Under the pieces are notes generated by a model. That model had not been told where the DNA came from, made no database searches, and was given only the letters and a program-made list of their open reading frames with translations. A stretch of DNA of 60,065 bases from Elusimicrobiales bacterium (GTDB taxonomy: Bacteria > Elusimicrobiota > Elusimicrobia > Elusimicrobiales > UBA9959), in the NCBI GenBank assembly GCA_026419335.1, contig JANZZP010000017.1, positions 1 through 60,065 on the forward strand, in the 5' to 3' direction. The position numbers and the translations under genes are program-made. Below, piece by piece: positions 19,076 to 28,529 of this stretch. Every line of letters begins with the position of its first letter. The first letter of the stretch is position 1.

Positions 19076-21772
19076 ATGGAAAGAATAATATTGGTAAAAC
19101 CTAGTGAAAATTTTATTAAAACTCTAGCAAAATTTATAATTTCATCATCTTTTGATCCGTTAGCTACGATAATAATTTTCCCAAATATTAGACCATCTTA
19201 TTATTTGAAAAAAGAAATAGCGAGTATAAAAAACTCAGAAACTATTATTCCAAAAATAACTTCGTTGGATGAATTTGTAAGAGAATTTTGTCTCAATCAC
19301 AGGAGTATGGAAGAAGCAGATTTTTATGATGCGTTTTATATTTTTTCAAATAACTTGATTAATGATCTTATGAATCTATATAGAAAAAATCTTAAGCAAG
19401 ATGATATTTTGAATGTAACGTCGATATTATGGAGCGAATTTGAGGAATTAAAAATAAACCAAATAGATTCAAAGAAGATAAGAGATTATGATTTTTTAAT
19501 ATCTGATTTAATATCAAAGGGGAATAATGAGATAGAATCTCTACAAGATAGGTTTGTTAGATATTCCAATATTTACAACAAGTTTTATTCTAATATGGAA
19601 GAAATTAATAAAATGACCCGAGCTATGATGTATGTGTATGCTTCTCAAAAGCTTTCCAAATCATTATTCCCTCAAAATTTAAACTTAATTGTTGCTGGTT
19701 TTTATATGATGACAAAATCTGAAAAATATATATTTGAGAAGATATATACAGATTTCAATTCATATTTCTTTTTTCAAGAACATGAATTACTGAATAGATT
19801 AGGTAATGATTTATCATTCATGAAAGATATAAAGATAAAAAATAAATATTTACCTAACTTTGAAATAAAGTCATCTCCTTCAAAGCATTGTGAAATTTTC
19901 GCTTTAAAAAACGATATAATTGAAATATCAAAGGTTGAAAATGATAATATTTCCATTCCATCTTCAACAGCAATTATATTGCCAGATCAAAGTTCTGTAA
20001 TACCACTTATAGAGAATTTAATTAACAATGTTGATGAATTTAATATTACAGTTCCATATACACTTATAAATACTCCTTGGATGTCTCTTTTTGAGACAAT
20101 AAGATTAATTTTTAAAGAAAAGATTATAATAGAAGGGAGAGATTTTTATCCTTTCAAAAGAATTCTTTCTTTTTTATCTCATCAATATATTAAAAAATTA
20201 CTAAGCAAAAATATTTTATTAGAAGAAAGATTTGATGTTTTTTTAAATATAAAAGATCTTGAAAAAAAGTTTAATAAATCAGAAGAAGTATTTAATTTGT
20301 TATGTTTTTTGTTAGAATCATTTAGGAAAATAATAGATATTTATCAGTTTATAGAATCAGTTGAAAGATTAACAAACAAAATACTTGCAAATAATGGAGA
20401 TATAGAATTTTTGAATGCTGGATATCTTATAATTAATGAACTTAAAAGAATCAAACAAAAAAGTTTTGTTAGTTTAAAATTTGAAAATGTTGATTCATAT
20501 TTTCAACTTCTTGAAAATATACTTAACTCCGTTTCCTTTCCGTTTAAGGGAGAACCCTTAACTGGCTTACAATGTTTAGGGATGCTTGAGGCAAGATTAC
20601 TTAATTTTAAAAACGTGTTTATTCTTGATATGAATGATGGAATAATTCCATACTACAAAAAAGATACTTACATGCTTTCTGAATGGATTAGAAAAAAGCT
20701 TGGACTACCGCTTTACAGTGATAGTTTCAATCTTTACTATTATCATCTTTCAAATATAATATTATCCTCAGAAAAGGCAATAATATACTTTGTAGAAAAT
20801 AAAAAAATGAGAATAAGTCCAATTATAGAAAAAATGCTGTGGGAAAAGGAGAAAAATGAAAATAAGATATTAGAGTTAAAAAATACTATTTATCCTAAGC
20901 TTGAGTTTCTGACCCATAAACCTAAAAGTATAGAGAAAGGTGAAAATATTAAGAAAAAGCTTAGAGATTTCATTTTTTCTAATTCTTCTTTAGAACTTTA
21001 TCTCGAATGTCCTCTTATGTTTTATTATCAATATGTTTTAGGCATTAGAGATAATAGTAAGGGAAGTGAAATTGAGATAAATGAGGTTGGTCAAATATTT
21101 CATAAGGTTTTACAAGAAAGTTTTACAAATTATAAAGATCAAACAATATCTTCTATAAATAAAAATGATTTTATAAATTGTTTCAATAGGAGCTTGAATA
21201 ATGAAATAAAAAGATTTGATAATTTTTCACCTCAGTTGTATTTCATAAAGTCGCAGATATCTTTTCAGGCGGAATCACTAATAAATAGAATGAAAAACGA
21301 TTTCAAAAACTATAAGATAAAGGATATAGAAGTATTTAAAAATTATGAAATTAATGTTGGTAATAATAATATTAAAGCGAGTGGGAAAATAGATCTTATA
21401 CTTGAAAATGATGATAATATTATAGTTGTTGATTTTAAAACTTCTTCTGACCTATCAAATTATATGCCAAAATTAGATTATTTTAAAGAAAAATATAGAG
21501 CTTTATCTTGTGGTTCACTACAATTACCATTTTATATTTGGTTATTTAAAGAAACTTTAAAAGAAACAAATGCATGTATAATTTCGTTAGGTTCTAAGTT
21601 GTGTGATTATAGAATGCTTTATCAAAATATAGAAGATAAAAATCAATATCAGCCAGTTATAGAAAAGTTTATAATCTCTAATATAATTGAAATAATCGAA
21701 AAAGACCATTTTGAAGTCCCAAAAAATCCTCCATGTAAAGATTGTGTTTATTATCCAATATGTGGTATTTGA
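19076..21772 (+). CDS. addB: AddB-like nuclease subunit (PD-(D/E)XK)
   Basis: An 898-residue protein, the expected partner of AddA. The N-terminal part is a diverged helicase-like region without a Walker A. The C-terminal nuclease has GQIFHKVLQESF, VVDFKTSSD and LQLPFYIWLFKE. Four Cys residues are placed as in the AddB iron-sulfur staple: C645 in LECPLMFYYQY, then C887, C890 and C896 in the last residues (CKDCVYYPIC). It is shorter than Bacillus AddB but keeps the catalytic and cluster residues. mutS follows 15 bp later. Confidence 0.88.
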   Translation: MERIILVKPSENFIKTLAKFIISSSFDPLATIIIFPNIRPSYYLKKEIASIKNSETIIPKITSLDEFVREFCLNHRSMEEADFYDAFYIFSNNLINDLMNLYRKNLKQDDILNVTSILWSEFEELKINQIDSKKIRDYDFLISDLISKGNNEIESLQDRFVRYSNIYNKFYSNMEEINKMTRAMMYVYASQKLSKSLFPQNLNLIVAGFYMMTKSEKYIFEKIYTDFNSYFFFQEHELLNRLGNDLSFMKDIKIKNKYLPNFEIKSSPSKHCEIFALKNDIIEISKVENDNISIPSSTAIILPDQSSVIPLIENLINNVDEFNITVPYTLINTPWMSLFETIRLIFKEKIIIEGRDFYPFKRILSFLSHQYIKKLLSKNILLEERFDVFLNIKDLEKKFNKSEEVFNLLCFLLESFRKIIDIYQFIESVERLTNKILANNGDIEFLNAGYLIINELKRIKQKSFVSLKFENVDSYFQLLENILNSVSFPFKGEPLTGLQCLGMLEARLLNFKNVFILDMNDGIIPYYKKDTYMLSEWIRKKLGLPLYSDSFNLYYYHLSNIILSSEKAIIYFVENKKMRISPIIEKMLWEKEKNENKILELKNTIYPKLEFLTHKPKSIEKGENIKKKLRDFIFSNSSLELYLECPLMFYYQYVLGIRDNSKGSEIEINEVGQIFHKVLQESFTNYKDQTISSINKNDFINCFNRSLNNEIKRFDNFSPQLYFIKSQISFQAESLINRMKNDFKNYKIKDIEVFKNYEINVGNNNIKASGKIDLILENDDNIIVVDFKTSSDLSNYMPKLDYFKEKYRALSCGSLQLPFYIWLFKETLKETNACIISLGSKLCDYRMLYQNIEDKNQYQPVIEKFIISNIIEIIEKDHFEVPKNPPCKDCVYYPICGI

Positions 21773-21787
21773 TAAAATGTATTTATT

Positions 21788-24337
21788 ATGAATACTCCTA
21801 AAACTATACATGATATAGATACTCCTCTAATGAATCAGTATAGAGAAATAAAAAAACATCACACTGATTCAATTCTTTTTTTTAGATTAGGTGATTTTTA
21901 TGAGATGTTTGATGATGATGCTATTATAGCTTCTAAGATATTGGGTATTATGCTTACTAAAAGGCATGATGTTCCAATGTGTGGGGTTCCATATCATTCT
22001 GCAACAAATTATATTTTAAAGCTTATAAAATCTGGATATAAGGTTGCTATATGTGAGCAAATTGGAGAAGAGGATAAAAAAACGAAGTTGTTTAGAAGAG
22101 AAGTAGTAAGAATAATAACTCCAGGTACACTAATTGAGGAGTCTTTATTAAATTCTAAAACTGCTAATTATCTTGCAGCAGTAATATTTGATACAGTAGG
22201 TTGGGCTATTTCTTGGATAGATCCTTCAAGCGGTGAGTTTTGGGCTTTAAACAAAATTGGAAAAATTGATATCTCTTCATTTAACTCGCTGATTGCACGA
22301 ATAAATCCATCTGAAATAATTACTGATGAGAAAACAAAAAATTACCTGAATGAAATTGGTTTAAAATTATCAAAACCACTTAATCTTTTTGATGAAATTA
22401 TAGATTTACATGAAAAATGGATGGAAGCTTTTGTTTGGAAAAATAATATCCTTGCTAAACGTGCTGCTATAATTTGTATATCTTATCTTAAAAAGGTTCA
22501 GCCTGCTATTGCATTTAATCCTATACCATCTTACTTTGATGATGAAAAAACTTTAAAAATGGATGAAACAGCTATAAAAACATTGGAAATCCTAGAACCA
22601 CAATATGAAGAAGGATTATCATTAGCAGATGTTGTTGACTATTCGTTTACAGCTATGGGATCAAGAATGGTTAGAAAATGGTTAGTTAATCCATTGGCTG
22701 ATTACTACTTGATAAAAAAGAGATTAGAGGAGGTGAATTTTCTTTACAGGAATCAAGAATTACTAGAAAAACTTTCAAATATACTTAGAGATATTCCAGA
22801 TATAGAAAGAATATATGGAAGAATTGTTAATCTTACTATAACTCCATCTGATTGTTTGGCATTAGGGAAAGCAATTTCTAAGCTTAAAGATATCACTTCA
22901 CTTATTCAAAATGAACTTTATGAATATTTTGGTGAACTTAAAGTTGATATACAAAAATATGAAGAATTAAAAGAGATAGAAAATATAATTAAGAAAGCAA
23001 TTAATGAAAATTCTTCATTAAAGGTAGGGGAGGGAGAACTTTTTAAATATGGATGGAATTTAGATTATGATGAGTTGAAAAAAGTTTTATCGGATACGCA
23101 AAATATAATACGTCAGATGGAGTTGCAAGAAAAAGAAAAAACTCAAATACCATCTCTTAAAATAGGATATAATTCAACATTTGGGTATTATATTGAAATT
23201 ACAAAACCACATTTATCAAAAGTTCCTTCACATTATATTAGAAAGCAAACACTTACATCTGGAGAGAGATTTATAACTGAAGAATTAAAGAATTTAGAAG
23301 AGAAAATTTTTAGTGCTGGTGAAAAAATTAAAAAACTTGAAATCTATTTGTTCGGTGAAATAAAAAAAACAATACTTGGAAAATCTCAAATAATAAATTC
23401 ATATTCTTTACTTTTAGGTTATATTGATGCTATATGTTCATTTGCTTGGGCGGCTTTAAATAATAACTATGTTATGCCTGAAATTACTACTGAAAATATT
23501 TTAGAAATAGAGGATGGAAGACATCCTGTTGTTGAAAGGTTTTTAAGTGATGGTAAATTTGTGCCAAATGATATTAAGTTAAATTCTGATGTTAGGACGC
23601 TTATAATTACTGGTCCTAATATGAGTGGTAAAAGTGTGTATCTTAGACAAAATGCTCTTTTTGTTATTATGGCACAAGCTGGTTCATTTGTTCCAGCAAA
23701 ATCTGCAAGAATCGGTATAGTAGACAGAATAATGACTAGAATTGGAGCTTTTGATAGATTAACACGCGGTGAGTCAACGTTTATGGTTGAAATGAAAGAA
23801 ACCAGTCAAATTCTAAAGCTTGCTACTGAAAGAAGCCTAATACTTTTAGATGAAGTTGGGAGGGGAACTTCTACGTTTGATGGAATATCTATAGCTTATG
23901 CAGTGATTGAATATATTCATACAAAAATAAAATCTAAAACACTTTTTGCAACTCACTTTTTTGAAATAACGGAAATTGCATCTAAATATGATGGTATAAA
24001 AAATCTGAATATATCTGTAAAAGAATGGACAAATTCTAATGGTAGGACTGAGATAGCATTTTTGCATAAAGTTGTTGATGGGGCGTGTGATCGTTCCTAT
24101 GGAATACATGTTGCTCAGCTAGCAGGACTTCCTTATGAATGTATACATAAAGCTAAAAGAATTCTTGAAGAACTTCAAAATCGCACGATTGAATCAAAAG
24201 AAAGTGATTCTTTACTTCCAATGTTTTCTCATCATCCTATTATAGATAAACTTAAACTTATCGAAATAGAAAAAATAACACCGATTGAAGCTTTAAATAT
24301 ACTAGCAGAGTTAAAAAAAGAAATACAAGACAATTGA
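21788..24337 (+). CDS. mutS: DNA mismatch repair protein MutS
   Basis: An 849-residue full-length MutS. The mismatch-reading Phe-x-Glu motif is F37-Y38-E39 (GDFYEMF), the P-loop is GPNMSGKS (609-616), and the Walker B/signature region reads LLDEVGRGTSTFDG, followed by ATHFFE. It recognises base mismatches and small loops as a dimer and signals to MutL, which is not in the window. TAAAAT at 21773-21778 lies 9 nt before the ATG and no Shine-Dalgarno is seen, so it may have its own promoter within the DNA-repair run. Confidence 0.97.
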   Translation: MNTPKTIHDIDTPLMNQYREIKKHHTDSILFFRLGDFYEMFDDDAIIASKILGIMLTKRHDVPMCGVPYHSATNYILKLIKSGYKVAICEQIGEEDKKTKLFRREVVRIITPGTLIEESLLNSKTANYLAAVIFDTVGWAISWIDPSSGEFWALNKIGKIDISSFNSLIARINPSEIITDEKTKNYLNEIGLKLSKPLNLFDEIIDLHEKWMEAFVWKNNILAKRAAIICISYLKKVQPAIAFNPIPSYFDDEKTLKMDETAIKTLEILEPQYEEGLSLADVVDYSFTAMGSRMVRKWLVNPLADYYLIKKRLEEVNFLYRNQELLEKLSNILRDIPDIERIYGRIVNLTITPSDCLALGKAISKLKDITSLIQNELYEYFGELKVDIQKYEELKEIENIIKKAINENSSLKVGEGELFKYGWNLDYDELKKVLSDTQNIIRQMELQEKEKTQIPSLKIGYNSTFGYYIEITKPHLSKVPSHYIRKQTLTSGERFITEELKNLEEKIFSAGEKIKKLEIYLFGEIKKTILGKSQIINSYSLLLGYIDAICSFAWAALNNNYVMPEITTENILEIEDGRHPVVERFLSDGKFVPNDIKLNSDVRTLIITGPNMSGKSVYLRQNALFVIMAQAGSFVPAKSARIGIVDRIMTRIGAFDRLTRGESTFMVEMKETSQILKLATERSLILLDEVGRGTSTFDGISIAYAVIEYIHTKIKSKTLFATHFFEITEIASKYDGIKNLNISVKEWTNSNGRTEIAFLHKVVDGACDRSYGIHVAQLAGLPYECIHKAKRILEELQNRTIESKESDSLLPMFSHHPIIDKLKLIEIEKITPIEALNILAELKKEIQDN

Positions 24338-24878
24338 ACAATATTCAGTAAAAGAATCGAATAAATTATGTAAAAATTTTAATTCTTCAATTATTTTGAG
24401 TATTTCATTAAGATAATTATAAAAATAAAATTAACTACTATATCATTAATTTTTTTAGTTATCTTATTTAGTATTAATTATTTTTTTCAAATTTTTCGAG
24501 TTTGACTCAATTATTTTTATCATTTTATTCTGTAACTATTGGTTAATATTACTATCAACTTCTCTAATTTATATTCATCCTTATACTTAAATAAAAAACT
24601 GAAAGTAGAAAGTCTTAGAAAAAATCAATTTTTGCAATTTTATTTATTGGTTATGGCCGTGTATATTAATATAAGTTAAAAATGTATTATTTATAAATGG
24701 AATTAATTTATATATGCATTTATTAGTTTATTAAAAAATCTTGAAGCTTGTCTTCTAGGATTAATATGCCTAATTGAAGGGTTGATTTTTTTTATTTTTC
24801 TGCTATAACATAATTAGACGTTGATGGACATTTAAAAGATGTTCCTAAAACGGGAGGTTTTTTGTATTTGGAGGTTAT
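24338..24878. other. 541-bp gap, possibly holding a decayed membrane-protein remnant
   Basis: No intact gene. On the + strand, about 24425 to 24680, a frame reads like an N-terminal membrane anchor (KIKLTTISLIFLVILFSIN), then two stops, then about 50 codons without a stop, then more stops. Such runs are longer than usual for A+T-rich noncoding DNA, so a decayed sensor-type gene is possible but not secure. The last 30 bp contain the GGAGG Shine-Dalgarno of the next gene. No terminator hairpin, tRNA or repeat is seen. Confidence 0.35.
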
Positions 24879-26195
24879 ATGAGTAGTAAAGATAAAGAGA
24901 AAAAAGATATCTATACTGTCATAGAGGGTTTCTCTTTTAAAAGGTTTTTGAAATATAAATTTATACTTCTTATTATGTTTCTTTTACTTGCTGGTATAAT
25001 ATCATATCTTTTATTATCGACTGAGGCAAGAAAACTTGCAGGTGGTAAAAGATATTCAGAACTTTTGGCAGGAAGAGGTTCTTATTCAAGTTTTAATCTT
25101 ATTGAAAAAATAAGGTATGCTTTTAACTCAATGTTGGGAAAGGAAAAGGACACAATAAAAAATATCGATAACGATTCAAAGATGAAAGATGAAAATATTT
25201 TAAACGATGAAGAAAAAATAGGAGAGAACGTATCAAAAAAAAGTGGGGGAAGTGGAGGGGGTTCTAAATCTAGTTTAATAGGGAAAAATTATAGTTCCTC
25301 AGCTAAAGGATTGAATAACTCTATGTTGGAGAGTTCGCTAACATCTTTATCTCCATCTTTATCAGAAGGGGTTTCAAAAACATCTCTTTCATCATTTGAC
25401 TCATACTCATCTCCGAACGTGAAGATAAAAGATATTGGTTCAAAAGTTGGTATTTCTTATGGTAAAAAAGCTGAAGAGGAAAAGACAGCTATGAGCTTGC
25501 TTAAATCAACATTTAAGACAACTCTTATGGCGGCAAGAGATGCTTCTAATGATACTGCAAGGGCATGGACTTCTAAAGCATTTGATTACACTCCTGATAT
25601 TAAGCAGACTATAGAATATGATGAAAAATTAAGGGCAGAACTTGATAGAATAAATCCAAATTCAATACCTGCTTTTCTTAAAGACCCTGCTTTAGACCCG
25701 GAAAGTATGAAATCTTTAAAAGTGTCAGAAGTTCCGGGATTGTCGTCGGAAGAAGAAAATAGAAATAATTTCAATATAGATATTAACGATATAAAAAATC
25801 AAATGCAAAACTATAATGACAAAAAACAAGAATTGCTTAACAATCTTTCTAATCTTAATCCTCTTTTCAATATGAAAGAAACCTCCGGAGAACAAGAACT
25901 TACAGAGGAAGAAATTGATAAAAAATCTTATTCTGTAAATACCTCGAATCCTAATGTTGCAACAACTCCAGAAGGAAAGGTGGTTACTCAACCTTCTGAC
26001 CCACCAGATTTAGGCAATGAAGTGTCTAATGTAACAACAGATGAGTATGGGTATATAAGAGTAACTCAAAAAGATGGAAGTATTCAAATATTTGATCCTG
26101 ATAGTGGTAAAATATTGGGATGTGAGATTCCTGATGCTGGTATGTGTTTATTACCTGGTGCTGATAATTGTCCTAAGGATATTTATTTTACTTAA
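24879..26195 (+). CDS. Single-pass membrane protein of unknown function
   Basis: A 438-residue protein that I do not recognise. Residues 1-27 are charged and cytoplasmic, 28-46 form one membrane helix, and the rest is probably outside the inner membrane. The outer part begins with a Ser/Gly-rich, likely disordered segment (about 80-190), then a helical section with coiled-coil character (200-330) and a C-terminal piece (TTDEYGYIRVTQKDGSIQIF) with three Cys residues in the last 30 residues. A strong Shine-Dalgarno (GGAGG) precedes the ATG. It is followed by the S41-like lipoprotein. Confidence 0.7.
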   Translation: MSSKDKEKKDIYTVIEGFSFKRFLKYKFILLIMFLLLAGIISYLLLSTEARKLAGGKRYSELLAGRGSYSSFNLIEKIRYAFNSMLGKEKDTIKNIDNDSKMKDENILNDEEKIGENVSKKSGGSGGGSKSSLIGKNYSSSAKGLNNSMLESSLTSLSPSLSEGVSKTSLSSFDSYSSPNVKIKDIGSKVGISYGKKAEEEKTAMSLLKSTFKTTLMAARDASNDTARAWTSKAFDYTPDIKQTIEYDEKLRAELDRINPNSIPAFLKDPALDPESMKSLKVSEVPGLSSEEENRNNFNIDINDIKNQMQNYNDKKQELLNNLSNLNPLFNMKETSGEQELTEEEIDKKSYSVNTSNPNVATTPEGKVVTQPSDPPDLGNEVSNVTTDEYGYIRVTQKDGSIQIFDPDSGKILGCEIPDAGMCLLPGADNCPKDIYFT

Positions 26196-26225
26196 AGCTA
26201 TATAAAGTTTTTATATAATTTAATT

Positions 26226-27332
26226 ATGAGAAAATTGGTGTGTGTTATTTGTGTTTTTTTTTGTTTTTCATGCCAAAACAGAGATTTCAATAAAGATGAG
26301 CTTGTTAAAGCAATTTATAATCATTCTTTCTACCAGTTATCTATTGATGAAGCAAAGATGCTTGTAGATAAAGGAATAACTGCTATAAAAGAGAAAGATA
26401 AAAATTTTGAAATAATAAAAATTAAAGGAAAGAGGGTAAAAAGAAAAGATAATAGAGAACAAGAAATAGAATTTTTTTATCCATTTCTTATCAAAAAACA
26501 AAAAGAACAATATCTTATAATAAAGGTTTTTGATTATACAATAGCAAGTGAAGCAGGATTAAAAAATGGAATATTAAACACACTGGATAATGAATTGCCC
26601 TCTGAAGATCCGTGTACTTTAAATAATTTTATTTCGAAAAGAGATACTTTAGCTATTTCATTTAATGATGGAAAAGCAGACTGGAAAATGATTGTAAAGA
26701 AAGAAATGAATGTTTTTCCTTTTGTATGGAGTGCAATGATAAATGATGATACAGCTTATTTAAATATAATGTCTCTAACAAAGAATTCTTCGACTTTTCT
26801 AAAAAATAATATAACAAATCTTATTAAAAGGGGAGCTAAAAAACTTATTTTTGATTTAAGAGATGTTTCAGCCGGAAATTATGAAGAGGTAGCAAAAATT
26901 ATTGGTTTTTTTTCAAAAGATGGAAGGAATTATTATATAAAGTCATCAAAAGAAGGATATTCAAAAAATTTTATATATGTTGATAATGTTTTTAAAGATT
27001 TGAGGTTAGTAGTCCTTGTAAATAAAAGAACAGCTTTGTTAGGTGAAATTATAGCTCAGGCGTTTAAAGATTGGGGTGCTTTAGTAATTGGAGAAAAAAC
27101 TTCTGGTTCTATATATATAACAAAAATTTTTAAAGTTGGAAACAATTCTGCAGCACAACTTAGTATTGCTAAACTATATCCTCCATCAGGTAAAGATCTT
27201 GATGAAGGGATAATCCCAGATTTTAATTTGATATATATCAATTATAAAAAGTATAGTTTAACTTATGTTATTGATTGTGACCCACTTATATCTAAGGCAG
27301 AAGAAATTTTAAAAACCACTAAACCAATCTGA
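26226..27332 (+). CDS. S41 (C-terminal processing) peptidase-like protein, catalytic residues missing
   Basis: A 368-residue exported protein with a hydrophobic N-terminus ending FSC (Cys16), a plausible but non-canonical lipobox. Residues 170-345 follow the S41 fold: AYLNIMSLT, FDLRDVSAGNYEE, VVLVNKRTALLGE, VIGEKTSGS and EGIIPDF. At the position of the nucleophile Ser, three residues before the conserved Glu (E274), there is L271, and the catalytic Lys position holds S295, so it is probably inactive. The PDZ region before it is poorly conserved. TATAAT lies 6 nt before the ATG. The 3' end overlaps the papain-like gene by 24 bp. Confidence 0.78.
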   Translation: MRKLVCVICVFFCFSCQNRDFNKDELVKAIYNHSFYQLSIDEAKMLVDKGITAIKEKDKNFEIIKIKGKRVKRKDNREQEIEFFYPFLIKKQKEQYLIIKVFDYTIASEAGLKNGILNTLDNELPSEDPCTLNNFISKRDTLAISFNDGKADWKMIVKKEMNVFPFVWSAMINDDTAYLNIMSLTKNSSTFLKNNITNLIKRGAKKLIFDLRDVSAGNYEEVAKIIGFFSKDGRNYYIKSSKEGYSKNFIYVDNVFKDLRLVVLVNKRTALLGEIIAQAFKDWGALVIGEKTSGSIYITKIFKVGNNSAAQLSIAKLYPPSGKDLDEGIIPDFNLIYINYKKYSLTYVIDCDPLISKAEEILKTTKPI

Positions 27333-28463
27333 AATTGGAGTAAAAACAGGAACTAACCTTTCTGTTATTTTCTCGTCTATTTTATCTTTGGTTATTGCAT
27401 CCACTTTTGTGTTTGGTTTTTCTCTCTTGGGATGTATATAGGCAACTGTTGCTGCACCAAAATTAACACGACTGCTAACTTCAGAGTATGATATTCTAAA
27501 ATATCCTTTTTCTCCCCAGTGTTCTCCCCAACTATTTTTAACTATAAAATATCTTCCATAATCATTATATCCTACTAAAAGTACAGCATGAGCGCTCACT
27601 TGCTCCCCTTTTGTATAATAGTATACTCCTGATTTATAATAGAGGAAATCTTGGAAAACTACCATAGTTGTTGGAAGAGGACCATATTTAAATAATGCTT
27701 TCTTTAGTTTTTCAACATCCTTAGGAACTGAACCTATATCAAATATTTTGTAGGGTGTTTGTCCAGCTTTACATACTGTATCCTTTCCCTCATAGGGAAA
27801 CTCATTTTCCATAGGTAAACCTGTGTTTTTGATATATTCTGGATTAACAGCACCTCCATTACATGTTCCGGCACCACTACATGAAAGCATTGCTTGTTCA
27901 GAAAAGTCTATGTTATCCTCATATCCCTTATACTTTAGTTTTTCCCATAAATTAGGAAAATTTTTATGTCCATTCCTAAGAATATAAGATTCAAGTCCAC
28001 CTGTCATAGCAAAAGCCCAACAGGAGCCACACGAACCTTGATCTTTTGGTTTGGTCACAAAACTTCTATTCTCATAATTTCTCCAATCAAGTGTAGAAGG
28101 AACTATGGTATCATCATCTAATTCAGGGGCAGGAGGGAAGTTTGCTTCCTTTGGTATATATCCAAACTTTTTCTGCAATTCTTCTGGTGATAGATTTTCA
28201 AAAGGATTTTCTCCAGGTTCCCATTTTTCTTTCTTTTCATCTTTAGGGTCTTTTTGTTTGTCTATTTCTTTTTTTAATTCATCTAGAAACTTATCTTTCT
28301 CATTTTGATTTTCATTATCTTTTTTCTTATCTGTTGTTTCTTCTATTTTTGTATTGTCATTTATGTTATTATCATTTTTCCTATCTTTATCATCAACTTG
28401 ACAATAAAGAGGATTAATTAGAGCTATGATAGCTGTAATTAGAATTATTTTTGTTCGCTTCAT
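27309..28463 (-). CDS. Secreted papain-family (C1) cysteine protease
   Basis: 384 residues from the ATG at 28463, chosen because GGAGGAG precedes it directly; the frame extends 16 codons further without a comparable site. A signal peptide (1-21) is followed by a Lys/Asp/Glu/Asn-rich segment (22-90), a putative short prosegment and the C1 peptidase domain (about 122-345). The oxyanion Gln142 and catalytic Cys148 (QGSCGSCWAF), His292 (SAHAVLLVGY) and Asn310 (KNSWGEHWG) are all present, as is CSGAGTCNGG. It should be an active secreted or surface endopeptidase. Confidence 0.9.
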   Translation of the reverse strand: MKRTKIILITAIIALINPLYCQVDDKDRKNDNNINDNTKIEETTDKKKDNENQNEKDKFLDELKKEIDKQKDPKDEKKEKWEPGENPFENLSPEELQKKFGYIPKEANFPPAPELDDDTIVPSTLDWRNYENRSFVTKPKDQGSCGSCWAFAMTGGLESYILRNGHKNFPNLWEKLKYKGYEDNIDFSEQAMLSCSGAGTCNGGAVNPEYIKNTGLPMENEFPYEGKDTVCKAGQTPYKIFDIGSVPKDVEKLKKALFKYGPLPTTMVVFQDFLYYKSGVYYYTKGEQVSAHAVLLVGYNDYGRYFIVKNSWGEHWGEKGYFRISYSEVSSRVNFGAATVAYIHPKREKPNTKVDAITKDKIDEKITERLVPVFTPISDWFSGF

Positions 28464-28482
28464 AACTCCTCCTGCTATATAA

Positions 28483-28511
28483 ATTTTATATAACCTTACA
28501 TTACTAATCAA
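28483..28511 (-). promoter_or_regulatory. Candidate promoter of the papain-like protease gene
   Basis: On the minus strand TTGATT (28511-28506) and TAAAAT (28488-28483) are 17 bp apart. A start about 7 nt downstream leaves a short leader that still contains the AGGAGG Shine-Dalgarno, unlike the leaderless-looking genes nearby. It separates the protease from the upstream aromatic operon. Confidence 0.5.
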
Positions 28512-28529
28512 GGAAAATTATCATATATG

